Notes under the pieces: generated by a model
The model's database searches: none
What the model was told of the DNA's origin: nothing
What the model saw: the letters and a program-made list of their open reading frames with translations, nothing else
Shown: positions 1 through 10,673 of the stretch, piece after piece
How the letters are laid out: the number at the start of each line of letters is the position of its first letter
How positions within the stretch are numbered: the stretch's first letter is position 1
Program-made: the position numbers and the translations under genes
Source: Dirofilaria immitis
Lineage: Eukaryota > Nematoda > Chromadorea > Rhabditida > Onchocercidae
DNA length: 64,000 nucleotides
Assembly: GCA_024305405.1 (NCBI GenBank)
Contig: JAKNDB010000068.1
Span: forward strand, 10,277,501-10,341,500
Reading direction: 5' to 3'

Positions 1-1913
1 TATGAACTATTTCTAAGACAGACAGTGCTATTTCTTCGCGACAATATTCAATCATTATATCTTTTAAATCAGAATGCTTAAATTTTCCATAGAAATTAAA
101 CAATAATAACTTCAATTCTTCACAAACTCCTTCTTCGACTAATTACTAATTTCACAACATTTCAAGAACTGCACTAAAATTTGCTTTAAAAACACAACAT
201 TCTTTCATAAATAGACTCTACAGCAGATATCCACTAATCGTATTCGCATGTGAAAATAATGACATTAACGGCAATTCCTACCAACGAATATCCAAATAAT
301 AAATTCCAATTATAAATTCTTTTATTTTATGAATTACCGCAAAAATTCTTCTTCATTTTTAAAAAGCTTGTATAGAAACAATATATAGGAAAAACATACC
401 TGCGATATGGAAAATCTAAATTTGCTTTTTAGAAAGTGGAATTTACAATGAAATTACAGAAAGCAATACCGGAACATATACAAAACCATATTATGATGAA
501 AGAAATGAGATGCAAGAAAATTAACAATTAAAAAATATGAAGTATATTTTGAGCACACAACATAATAGATTAACTTAAATTGAAGCAAAGAGCGTCCAGT
601 AAAAAATTAGCATTATTTTATAATTTTGGAATTCTAAAACCAATAGGACTGTAAAATTAGCATATGTCCAAATCAATACAGCAGTTATAAACTTCTATTA
701 CTGGGATACATGTAATTATGTAATCCAGATAAACATTTAAAACATTAAATTTTTTCAAACGAAATAAAAGTTTCAACAAAAAAAAATGAAAAATACAGTC
801 CATAAACAACATTTAAAAATGAAGCGTCTTCCGCTGTTCAAACTTTTATCGCGATTCCTCGAAGAAAACTACAAGTTACTGAACTCATTTGAAATGAATA
901 TCGAATAAGAATAATATTAGAACTTAACTATATCCTAAACGCCTGGTGATTATGATATCCAATATTGAGGTAACAGTTTCTCTCTCTCATTCGCTTTCCC
1001 TCAGTCTTTTATAGCGTCTAAATGAATGTTCTAAAAGACAACCATCAATTATAAAATACTGGATTAAACGAAACTACTGCAACGGAAATCCTGGCAGGAG
1101 ACTAATCTGAGAACTGGTTTCACAGAAATTAACGAAATTCAAGAGATTAATGAAACTGTATGAAATGATGAAAAACTTAATAGAAAGCATATACAGTACA
1201 TAATTTTCTATCGCCAAATTCTGAAAAAATTGAAGAATGAAATTACAAGGAAATTCGATGTGAATAAACAAACAAGCAGAATGATACAATCGCCGAAGCA
1301 TCACGGAATAACGATACACTATCATTAATTGATATTAGAATCGAAAAATGAAATAGGTGGATGTAAATAAAATGTTAGTCACTTTTTAAAGAGAAAATAA
1401 CTAATCAGCATTTGACTAGATGACAAGCAATTAATTATCTCCTTAGCACTGAATTCTTTGTGGTTACATTGATCTAAAAAACATTGTCAGTCAGTTCCAA
1501 GAAATATACACTACACATAAATATAAAATGCCTAAATAATGCGGAAGAATACTTAGGTGTAAATCAATAATCGATGTAATAGATTACATAACAAAAAGCT
1601 ATTAACAGTATAATATATAATAGCATGATGCATGAATTCTATTCAAAAAGAACATTTCCAATTTCTTCCACCTTATTTAACAGTTAGCAAAAGAGATCTA
1701 GTTGTTACAAGGAATCACATATTTCTACACTAAATTGTTTAAAATTTTTTCCGAATTTTAACATGCAGAAAAGATATCATTGCAATTTCTCTGTTTATAA
1801 AAAGATTCGCAATATGTCTGACCATAAAAGAATTCTCGAACATAATTTGATTTCTCCAGCATATTCACGGATATCATTTGAAAAAGAGTAGAAAAGTAAT
1901 TCAGGAAATTACT
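1..1913. other. 3' flank of orc-1, no supported gene
   Basis: AT-rich DNA downstream of the orc-1 stop. I see no exon chain, tRNA or transposon. No AATAAA stands directly after the orc-1 stop. A 29-codon plus-strand ORF at 819-908 has coding-like composition and is reported as a finding. A pyrimidine-rich tract ends in CAG near 1003, but nothing coding follows it. Confidence 0.5.
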
Positions 1914-4900
1914 TCAAGGGACTGATTCATTGAGCTGCTTGAAAGCAAACTGTACATCATGTGTTGTTATTCCAAGACGGAAACGTCGAGACATACTACC
2001 GTTTCCAGATGCTGCTACTAACAATCGTTCACTGCAAGAGAAAAAGCCTTTATGAAAGGAAAAAGTTTCGATAAAAGTAGGTTCTACATAAGTTTAAATC
2101 AGTATGCAGCTAAAAAAACTTATATACAAAGGGAGAGACAATATTCAAAAGAGGTGTGAACTAACAAATCTTTTTTCTTATTAGCCGACTGACCTGCACA
2201 TTTCCATAGCACTTCGGTATGCAGCACTTGCTGACACAGGATTAATGTTTGCAACATTACATTGCAAACGATACTGTTTAAAAAGAATGTGAAACTGGAA
2301 TTCATCCAGTCCTAAAGTAAAAAATTACCAGAGATTAATCAGCTTTGTTGAATTCAGCTAACTAGATTTAGTTAGTCTGTACTCGTCTTGCTTGACAATT
2401 CTATGATCTATCTTAATCCAAAACAACTTTGATATGCATTCTAATTCTGCTGTAATGTATTAGTTTCGTAATATAATTCACAATAATAACAACCTGAACT
2501 CAGCTGTTCAGCAAGAGCAGCACGAAGAAGTAGAACAGAATGACGCGGTAAAGCTCGTATCAACTCAACTCGAACATTTGTAGATGCTTGACGAATAGCC
2601 TCTTGAACCTAAACAATAGAAAGGCTTTTTCTTTTTGCAATAAAGAGCCTAATCCATGGATCTGAACGAAAATGTTTACATTTTTCATTGTAAGCTGCTT
2701 CTGGTTAGCGGTGATCGCACGCTGTGTAGCGCTTCGTAGGATATCTAAAGCTTTCCGTAAATCACCAGAAATAGCTGCCACCTGAAAAGTATAACTTGGA
2801 AATTTAGAATACAAAAAAATATGAATATCAATTAATCATCTAGAAACAGTTGATACACTATTTTAAACTTTTTTATTACAGTAATGCACTGAGAATAAAA
2901 GATGAAAATTATGTAAAGTAGAGAAAAACATCTTACATTCATTTATTCAACTAACCTTTTTCTTAGCCGCTCTTAACAAAATTACAGAGCTACTTAACAA
3001 AAATTAGCATATTTTATTATTTTTTTAAAATTAGCATACAGAATATTAACTCACTTTTCGGCTTGCTAATTCAATAGCTTCTGCTTCAACGGCAGTTGAA
3101 CCACACAAACGATCTCGAATAATATACGCAACCTCGTCATGATCATACGGTTGAAAACAGAGTCTATTAGCGCCCTAGAATAAGACAATTTCAAAAAAAT
3201 GTGATAAGTTACTCAATCTAGCTCAAATTTGTATTTCATTTATCTCAAAACAAATAATGATTAAATGATGAAAACTGGAAGAAAAAAAATAACCAATCGG
3301 CTTGAAATGCGTTGCGAAAAAATCTTTCTGGAAGGTCGAGAGTATTCGCAATCGCTATGATACTTACAAGTGATTCTTCGTTCGCTGACCAATTAAATAT
3401 ATCGTAAATTATTTCCTGTTTCTTAGTATTTAATAAGTCCAGCTAAAAAAGATGTGTGTATTTTATTATCACAATATTTTTTTATTTTCCTTCAAGAATT
3501 TATATATAAAGAAGATGAAAAAAGACTCACAAGTCAATAATTTAAAATAGTGAAGATTCATATTATGTGAAACGAACCACAGAAATAAGTTGGTGGGAAG
3601 CGACAAGGAGAGTTGACATGAGATCTATGCGTTACAATGCTATAATAATTCGTCCTTTTTCTCTAACTTTTGTCAGTCATCATTTGCCTTATGGCAAATT
3701 TTCTTATTAATTTTTCAAAAATTTGATGATCAGTATTTTCCAATTCAAAATTAAATATTAACTGAAAATTAAGAATCAAGTGTTCATCTAATATAGTACC
3801 TCAAATAAAATTGCAACAGATAAATTTAGAAAATATCAAAACATATGCGAAATGCTAGGAATAATAAGAATTATTCACCTCATCAACTAAAACAATAATT
3901 GGCAATCGTTTTTGTCACGGTACTGAAAAATATCGTTCAGTTTCTTTCGCGCCGTCCTAAAATCGTTTTAAAAAATAAATTTCTTCATAAAAAATATGAA
4001 GAAAAATTTTTCTTCAGACGATTAACGATCAGAAAATGATGAGTACTGAAAAAAGTGCAATAATGCTGATATATTTCCGAATAATTCAATTAAATGAAGT
4101 AAATAATGCTGAAAAGATTATTTTTTGATGTCTTTTCATCATGAAAAAACTAGCAGCGGTATTTTTCAAGGTATTATATGTGGCAGGTAGTCATGCAATT
4201 ACCGAAAAAGAAGGTATGCGAATGACTGACAAAGCTAACTACTTCGCAAATCAAATCTTCCACATATTGCAGTGAGCTTATATATAATATGAATGAATAT
4301 TTTGCTCACTTTGGAGCAATTTTTTTCTTCAAACTGAACAAGTGTTGATAAATTTCAACAAATATTTGCTTCGGATTTGAGAGTTCCATTGCATTAACCA
4401 TAACAAAATCAAATGCAGAAAAATTTTCAGAAGCTTTCAGGTGACGCACAGCCTGCGAAAATATGCAACATTAAATTTTGGTGGTAAAACTTGAAAACAT
4501 TAACGTACTCTAACTTTGCATTTTAACTACGTATGACTCATATATGGTCAGTATAAAAATAATCTCTAAATTATCATTATAAGTTCAGAAATAAAATTGA
4601 AAGTTCTTATTAACATTAATATTATCAAATAGAGATCACTGTCAACAGAACCATAAAATTTAGATACTAAATCAGTTTTAAACGATAACTTCTTGCAAAC
4701 CAGACAATAAATTGACTGTTATCATTATTATCATTAGAGCAAAAGAAAATGCTGACCTGCATTACAGTTGCAGTTTTACCAGTACCTGGTACACCACTTA
4801 TATACATTGCTTGCGAGATTGCATCATTTGCAATACATTCTTTTATAAATGTGCATATCAGTTCAAATTCCACTTCCCTACACGGTAATCGCTCTGGAAT

Positions 4901-7052
4901 CTCAGAGGTATGTAAACGATGGTAAACCGCTTCCAGACTTTCGACTCTCTAAAATCCTAAATTAGTTAAATCAGAAGTTCAGTTACCTTCAAAAATAATT
5001 TTCCAATATGCTGTAAAGATGAACCGTTTACTCAGAAAACAATGAAATCTAAATTAAACAAAAATACTAAAAAAATCTTTCACATTTCAAATTCAGCAAT
5101 ACAAATTACTATTTCAATTAATGAAAAATTCAGTACCTGCGCTGAAAAACTGATCTTCGGATAAATGTTCGAAATGACACTCTGTATGGTGTTACTGATC
5201 GATTTTTTTCTAAAGAAAAAAACTGCATCCTGAACAATATACATTCAGTTACGAGAACAGTTTCGTCATCACGGAAAATAAAATCATTTTAATGGACAGC
5301 AAGTTCACATCAATACAGTGTTGTACATTATCATTATGCTGAATATTATATCGATGTCATAAAATATCCTACGAAATTTCAGCATGATTTACATAATAAT
5401 ATGTGATGTTTGAAGTCAGGAATCTCAAATTGCAGTTTTTTTTAAAAAAATACTGCTACGAACATATCCCAGAATGAGGAGAAAATGTAGAAATTTAAAT
5501 TTACCTCTACATAACCGTTTGTTTTCGTATATTAAGTTATTCTGAATTCGTCTGAAAATTTAAAACATAGAGATTTCTGCTTTTTATGGATTGTAAGATA
5601 AGAGAAATTTTAACGAAAAATGTTTTTGAAATTTTTGGAATATAACGTACTTTATTTTTCGATTTTTTCCTGAGTTAAAGTTTGAATTAATTTTATAATC
5701 CGAATCTGGTCTACTAAAACATTCTGATATTTCAGAAAACTCAAAATCTTGATCTCCATCATTGTCGCCAAATTTACGTTCAGAGATATCATACTATAAT
5801 GAACAAATTTTAATTTCTTAAAAATACGGAAAAAATGATAAATTAAGCATTTATTTACATTTTAGCATCACCCATATTTTTTAGAACTCAAATTTAACAA
5901 ATGAATTACCTTGCTATCCATGAATTTAGCTCCAGCAAGAATTTCTGTTCGTTTCAGCATAATCAACGGCTTCTTAAAATTGCTCAAATGCAAGCCATCA
6001 ATCCGTTTAATAGAATTCTCTTTGCATTTATTAACTTTTTCAGATTTATTTTTGCTAGCTCTACCACTAATGAAGTCGACCGTACTATGCACTTTAGTGT
6101 TTTGCACTTTAAACATTGACTTTTACACAGTGAAAAACCATTTTTGTGCCCATTATTATCAAATACCCCGATTTTCTGCTTCCAAACTGGTGATTTCTTG
6201 GGTTTCCACGCTTCCGAAGTAACCCTTAATTACGATCTTGCAGTCTTAAACACATCAAAGTAATTACAAAAATCTGTTCCAGTTTGAAAAACAAAAGAAA
6301 AACAAAATTTAATACGAGTGTCGATGAGGTCAGACCTCTTCTAGAAGAATTAAGGAATTTTCAATTTCGAGTTCAAATCTATAACTTACGAGATCCTTTT
6401 TTCACAGAGTTTTGATGTTTCTATTGTTTTAAATGGTAAAGGAAGTGATATTCGTGAAGAAAGTAACACTTTTGATTGCACATTTTAGAATCTCCTTCGC
6501 TTTTCTCATCTTCGTCTTCGAATCCAAACTGCAATAAATAAAATATACCGAAAACATTTGGACAAATTAAATTCACGATCTTCGAATTTTTTTCGAAACT
6601 CTTGGCATCGCAGAAAACCTAAAAAGACCAAAGAACAATTTTATATGGAACAAATAATTATGGGAAAAAAATAAGATTAATGTAAAAGAAAAAATGAGAT
6701 AAAATTTGCTTACTTTATTCAAGCCCTCGCCATGGTTAGAAGTTGGGAAAAACTTTGTTTGTTGTGGCACCATTGATGATCGATTACGTTTACTGGGTGG
6801 TGAATGCAAAATAAATACATCTTCTTCAAAACACCCACGTCCCATCGATTTCGCTTTTCGTTTCGGTAAAATCTTTTTGTTTGAAGTGTTCTCATTTCCT
6901 AAAAATACTAACTGCAACAAATTCACGAAAAAATAGGTAAAAGCAAAATAATTTCTTAGTGCCAACATGTCTCCACCACAGCTATCTCTCAATTTCCGAA
7001 TGACATTGGATGTACTAAACGGTGATATTCTTTCAGAATTTACTTGAAACAT
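1914..7052 (-). CDS. orc-1: Origin recognition complex subunit 1 (AAA+ ATPase)
   Basis: ORC1 is the largest ORC subunit. It binds and hydrolyses ATP to mark replication origins and help load MCM helicase in the nucleus. Exons, 5' to 3': 6977-7052, 6714-6898, 6577-6618, 6390-6528, 5910-6224, 5651-5793, 5505-5551, 5137-5209, 4757-4948, 4310-4452, 3879-3956, 3294-3442, 3055-3174, 2680-2781, 2494-2608, 2194-2311, 1914-2031. Seen: the ORC1 lead-in LPCREVEF, Walker A GVPGTGKTA (4757-4948), Walker B VLVDE (3879-3956), IAIANTLDLPER and SSRLGANRLCFQPY (3294-3174), AAISGDLRKALDI (2680-2781) and a winged-helix C-terminus. The order and spacing match ORC1 rather than CDC6. The N-terminal third is charged and low in homology, and I recognise no BAH domain. 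One-base breaks lie at 3317-3322, 3909-3913 and 6483-6486. The exon at 5137-5209 is ambiguous in phase, and 5910-6224 needs either one more base or a 47-nt intron. Length is about 718 residues. The start at 7052 is the least certain point. Confidence 0.93.
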
Positions 7053-7090
7053 AACGTTTGAAACGTTTAATATTTACTATCTGGTTCCAA

Positions 7091-7345
7091 AATTTCAAAA
7101 TCCGCTGAAACTCTGATCTTTAAGTTCTGAAAATTAAAACGAAGGGTAGGAAATTTGATATAAAGTTCATTCAAAAAAAAATGAAGCATAAAAAGTTTAC
7201 TGTTGAATGAAAATGTAATACCTTCGTCCTTCGCCACTAGGCTGTTTGAAATCATATTTTTGGATTTTTCATTCCATAACATATCTTTGTCAGTACACAT
7301 TCTGAAAGTCATTTTTTCAAAACCTTTTAAATTTAAAAATTTCTG
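7091..7345 (-). CDS. Possible extra 5' exons of orc-1 (unresolved)
   Basis: Two coding-looking pieces lie upstream of the orc-1 start I chose. One is about 7208-7345 and contains KMTFRMCTDKDMLWNE, ending at a GAAG|GTATTA donor. The other, about 7091-7133, follows a good TTTTCAG acceptor and reads NLKIRVSADFEILEP. Their phases do not join each other or the exon at 6977-7052 without another one-base break, and the last gap would be a 35-nt intron, which is too short. They may be 5' UTR, a broken part of the coding sequence, or chance. Confidence 0.3.
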
Positions 7346-7360
7346 CTTACGAGCTAGCAA

Positions 7361-8343
7361 ATTCGAATAACGAAAATGTTTCCCGTAATCTACTGAATGA
7401 TGTTATTTTTTAATTACGCGTACTTAACTCTTCATCAAATTTCTGGAAATATTAGTGGAATGAATTGACGGAAATCACGAAAGTTCAGATTGTCCTACAT
7501 GAGGATTTTAAACAAAGTTTAACTGTCCATTACTTTTGAAATAATATCTGCTTTCTATGATCTGAAAACAATGTACTCTCAGTATCGATTATCTCAGTAT
7601 TCTTCTCAACCCACTGCAATACTGTTTCTCGCCATGGCCGGTCTTCGTAGTTCCTCCGTTAATATTTAATACTTTTTTTTAAATGTGTTTTCTGAATAGC
7701 TCCAATCTCATAGCTACTGTTAATAAAATATTTTTATCATCTCTAAAGACAATGCATCTCAATTATTACCAATTATTGTCGTTTTTTTCGCTACACAGTA
7801 TTTATCTTTTCTCGGTGAAATTTATAAATCCTCTAAAAATATGTGTCATGGGCTCAATATTCAATTTTAAAAGTTTATGAGAATTAGTCAAATCCTCACT
7901 AATACGAAATCACAAACTACAGGCTACTAACAAACAAACGGAAATCATTACAGTCAAAAGAAACATTCCACCTATTCGAAATGTTACACAGCCGCAGTCC
8001 TATTTACTGTCCCATCAATCAAAACTTACACCTCGAAATCCTCTACATACTATAAAACCAAATAACTTTAAGAAATGCTTTATCACATAAAGGCGCCAAT
8101 TCTCTCCCAAAATTCCCATAACGGTCTAAAAGAGACGTCATATAATACGGCTCGGCCTATTTTTCTTTTGGAATTTCTCGATCCTTCATTTGGTATGACG
8201 TGTTAAGGGATGGAATATGATTTTCTGATTTCTTTGTCCTTCACACTGCATTCATTTTAAGTCTACATTATCAGTATATTATCAATACTCTAAATATTTG
8301 ATAAACGACATTATTAGTTGAGATTTTGCACATCATACGTAAG
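7361..8343. other. Region between orc-1 and the tRNA gene
   Basis: About 1 kb of AT-rich DNA that should contain the orc-1 promoter. I see no dependable TATA or initiator and no other gene. A slightly GC-richer patch lies near 8100-8165. Confidence 0.4.
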
Positions 8344-8415
8344 GCCTCATTGGCTCAGGGGCAGAGCGTCTGTCTAGTAAACAGAAGGTCGCTGGTTCGA
8401 TTCCAGCATGAGGCA
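8344..8415 (+). tRNA. tRNA-Thr (anticodon AGT)
   Basis: A complete 72-nt cloverleaf without an intron. The 7-bp acceptor stem is 8344-8350 with 8408-8414, followed by discriminator A at 8415. The D stem is GCTC/GAGC (8353-8356 with 8364-8367). The anticodon stem TCTGT/ACAGA encloses loop CTAGTAA, so the anticodon is AGT at 8376-8378, which becomes IGU and decodes ACN threonine codons. The T stem GCTGG/CCAGC encloses TTCGATT. The internal pol III A box (TGGCTCAGGGG, from 8351) and B box (GGTTCGATTCC, 8394-8404) are intact. All stems pair perfectly, so it is probably functional. It stands alone between two protein genes on the opposite strand. Confidence 0.97.
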
Positions 8416-8463
8416 TGAGACATGATAGTCAAAATGTGAAGTTAACAACTTCTCCGGCACCAC

Positions 8464-8467
8464 TTTT
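8464..8467 (+). terminator. First T4 run after the tRNA, probable pol III stop
   Basis: This is the first run of four T residues downstream of the tRNA, 49 nt past its end. RNA polymerase III normally stops at such runs. The distance implies a long 3' trailer. Confidence 0.45.
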
Positions 8468-10672
8468 GTACATGGAGGGCAGGCGTATTTTCTCCTTGAC
8501 TTTGGGTTATTGAATATTTGTACAATTCAGATTCCAAGAGTTACTCATTTTCGTCAGTATTTTATCGAAGCCGGCATAAATAGCAATGTTTTTGAATATT
8601 AATTTCAATATTTCCTTTGCCATTTAAAATGCATTTTAAAAAAATTCTAAATTAAAATAATCTTAAATATAAACAATCAATGTAAAATTTGCTTACCATT
8701 TTCACCAATTTTAATTTAAATGCATTATTACACTCATTATTATTCTTCATTTAGCTACTCATCATTAATGTCCTCCTTCAGTCTTGTACTGTATTTTTAA
8801 CTTTACTTATATCTTTGCCCAATTTTCGAGGTGAAATAGAGTTTTGGATTCTAGAAAAATCTAGTAATATTAGACAGAGATTGAGTGAAATATTTATGGA
8901 TATGCATTTCTAATTCAGGTCACTAAATTAGCATTTACCGAAATAGAAAGGCAGAAATACAAGATATAGTATGTCTTTAACGAAAAAGAGAGACTGAGTT
9001 TAACTGATATGTTTACATTAATATTCATCCTTACAGACACGACAAAAGAAATCCATTACATTCAATAAACAAAGTTTGCCACTTACACTTGCGATTAATC
9101 AACAATGATAATAGAAAAATAAAAAATTGAAAATTATTGAAAAAATGCGTAATCGTATTAGATGTGCTTTACACGATGAAAACAATTCCAGCGACCAACG
9201 AATCCAAAGAAGAAAAAAATTGCACTAATATTGATCATATAGTCATCTTATGACTGTTCAATTCTTACTGTATTTTCTCTTCATAGATTGTTACAGTAGC
9301 GAAATGAAAATTCTAAGAATCTGCAAAATGATAACCATGAAACAATATTAAAGTAGTGGTAGTTAGAATGATGTCAAGTTACATTAGAATTAAATTTTGA
9401 AATTTGTCATTTATAAAATCATAACTTTCTCATTCTATATTCTTCCATTCTATGTTCTAGTCAGCTTGAAAAATAAGATTAAAAAGAGAAATAAATATTA
9501 GAAAATTCCGTTCCTATTTCGATTTACATTGAAATAATAGTTATATAGCGGTATTATGAAAAATACGGCATGCAAAAACAAGCACATATTAAAATTTTAG
9601 CTTATAAAAACAAAAAGATGAGTTCTAGATTTATTGCGAGAATATGATAACTCTATTATTATAAGAATGCAATACTTGCAGATGATTTAATCAAAAACGA
9701 AATTTTGCTTTTCTCCTTTCCTAAAGAATCAATAAATTTTTTGATAAATGAGCTAACAAATTGGAAATTCTCAAAAAGAAAGCTCAACAAATTGATAATT
9801 TCCATGGTTGACATGGTAACTATTTCTGCGGAATTAAAAGACTTTCTAAATCAATAATAGTATTTATTTAAACTTTACTTTTGGGGAATTTCTGCAGCAA
9901 TAAATGAATACTTTAAAAATAAGTACATTAAAATTCCCGACGTGAAAAATGAAATGACACCATGAAAAAAGATTGGTAAAATATAAAAGTTAGAAGCATA
10001 CATATTTCAAAACTTACAAAAATTATTCAAAAAACAATTAATTTGATACCTGATGATAAGGAAATATTATAACCTGTAATTATTATTAAAAATAAATATT
10101 TGGTCGAAGGATTAAATTAATAAAAAGAAAATAATTAAACGAAAGAAATAAATGTGAACGTATTTTTTTCAGTTGCAGTTTCAATCGAAAATGTATTTTG
10201 CATCAAAATTATGTTCTTTTTCGCTTTAGGTTTATTCCTTTGTAAAATAAATAATCATTCAGCATCATTATTACAATATTTAAAATGAATGCAATTGAAT
10301 TAAAATCGATATTATTACAAAAACAATTTTAGAAGAAATTTTGCACTTTTTCCAATTCAACACTTTGGCAAGAAACTTAAAAATCCTAATTTTTTCAAAT
10401 ATGATAAGTTGCACAATCACATCGAAAAAGCATTGAAAAGAATTCTTAAATTTATCACAATGTGAAAGCAAAACTTAAATAATGCATTGATTAAATAAAG
10501 TCTATTATTGATCACTAAAAGATTTTATCAATCACAAATCAAAGGCACTTGAAATAACTAGTTGAATTTCTCGATACATTCTTGGCCTTTTTATTTCTTT
10601 CCTAACTTAAGCCAAAAATGTTGAAAACATCGAGAAGATAATTGTTACTATAACAAATACACAAAGTTTTAT
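8468..10672. other. Intergenic AT-rich DNA, nothing recognised
   Basis: About 2.2 kb between the tRNA and the NR4A gene's 3' end. I see no exon chain, RNA gene, transposon or strong repeat. Short ORFs here have the F/I/K/N-rich composition expected of AT-rich noise. Confidence 0.5.
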
Positions 10673-10673
10673 T
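10668..10673 (-). terminator. Poly(A) signal AATAAA overlapping the NR4A stop
   Basis: The coding strand reads TAAATAAAA from 10675. The stop TAA shares its last A with AATAAA. If this signal is used, the 3' UTR would be only about 10-20 nt. Another AATAAA lies roughly 75-80 nt further downstream and may serve instead. Confidence 0.45.

Noticed and set aside
5901..6222. Overlapping plus-strand ORFs in the orc-1 linker
   Set aside because: Antisense shadows of exon 5910-6224.
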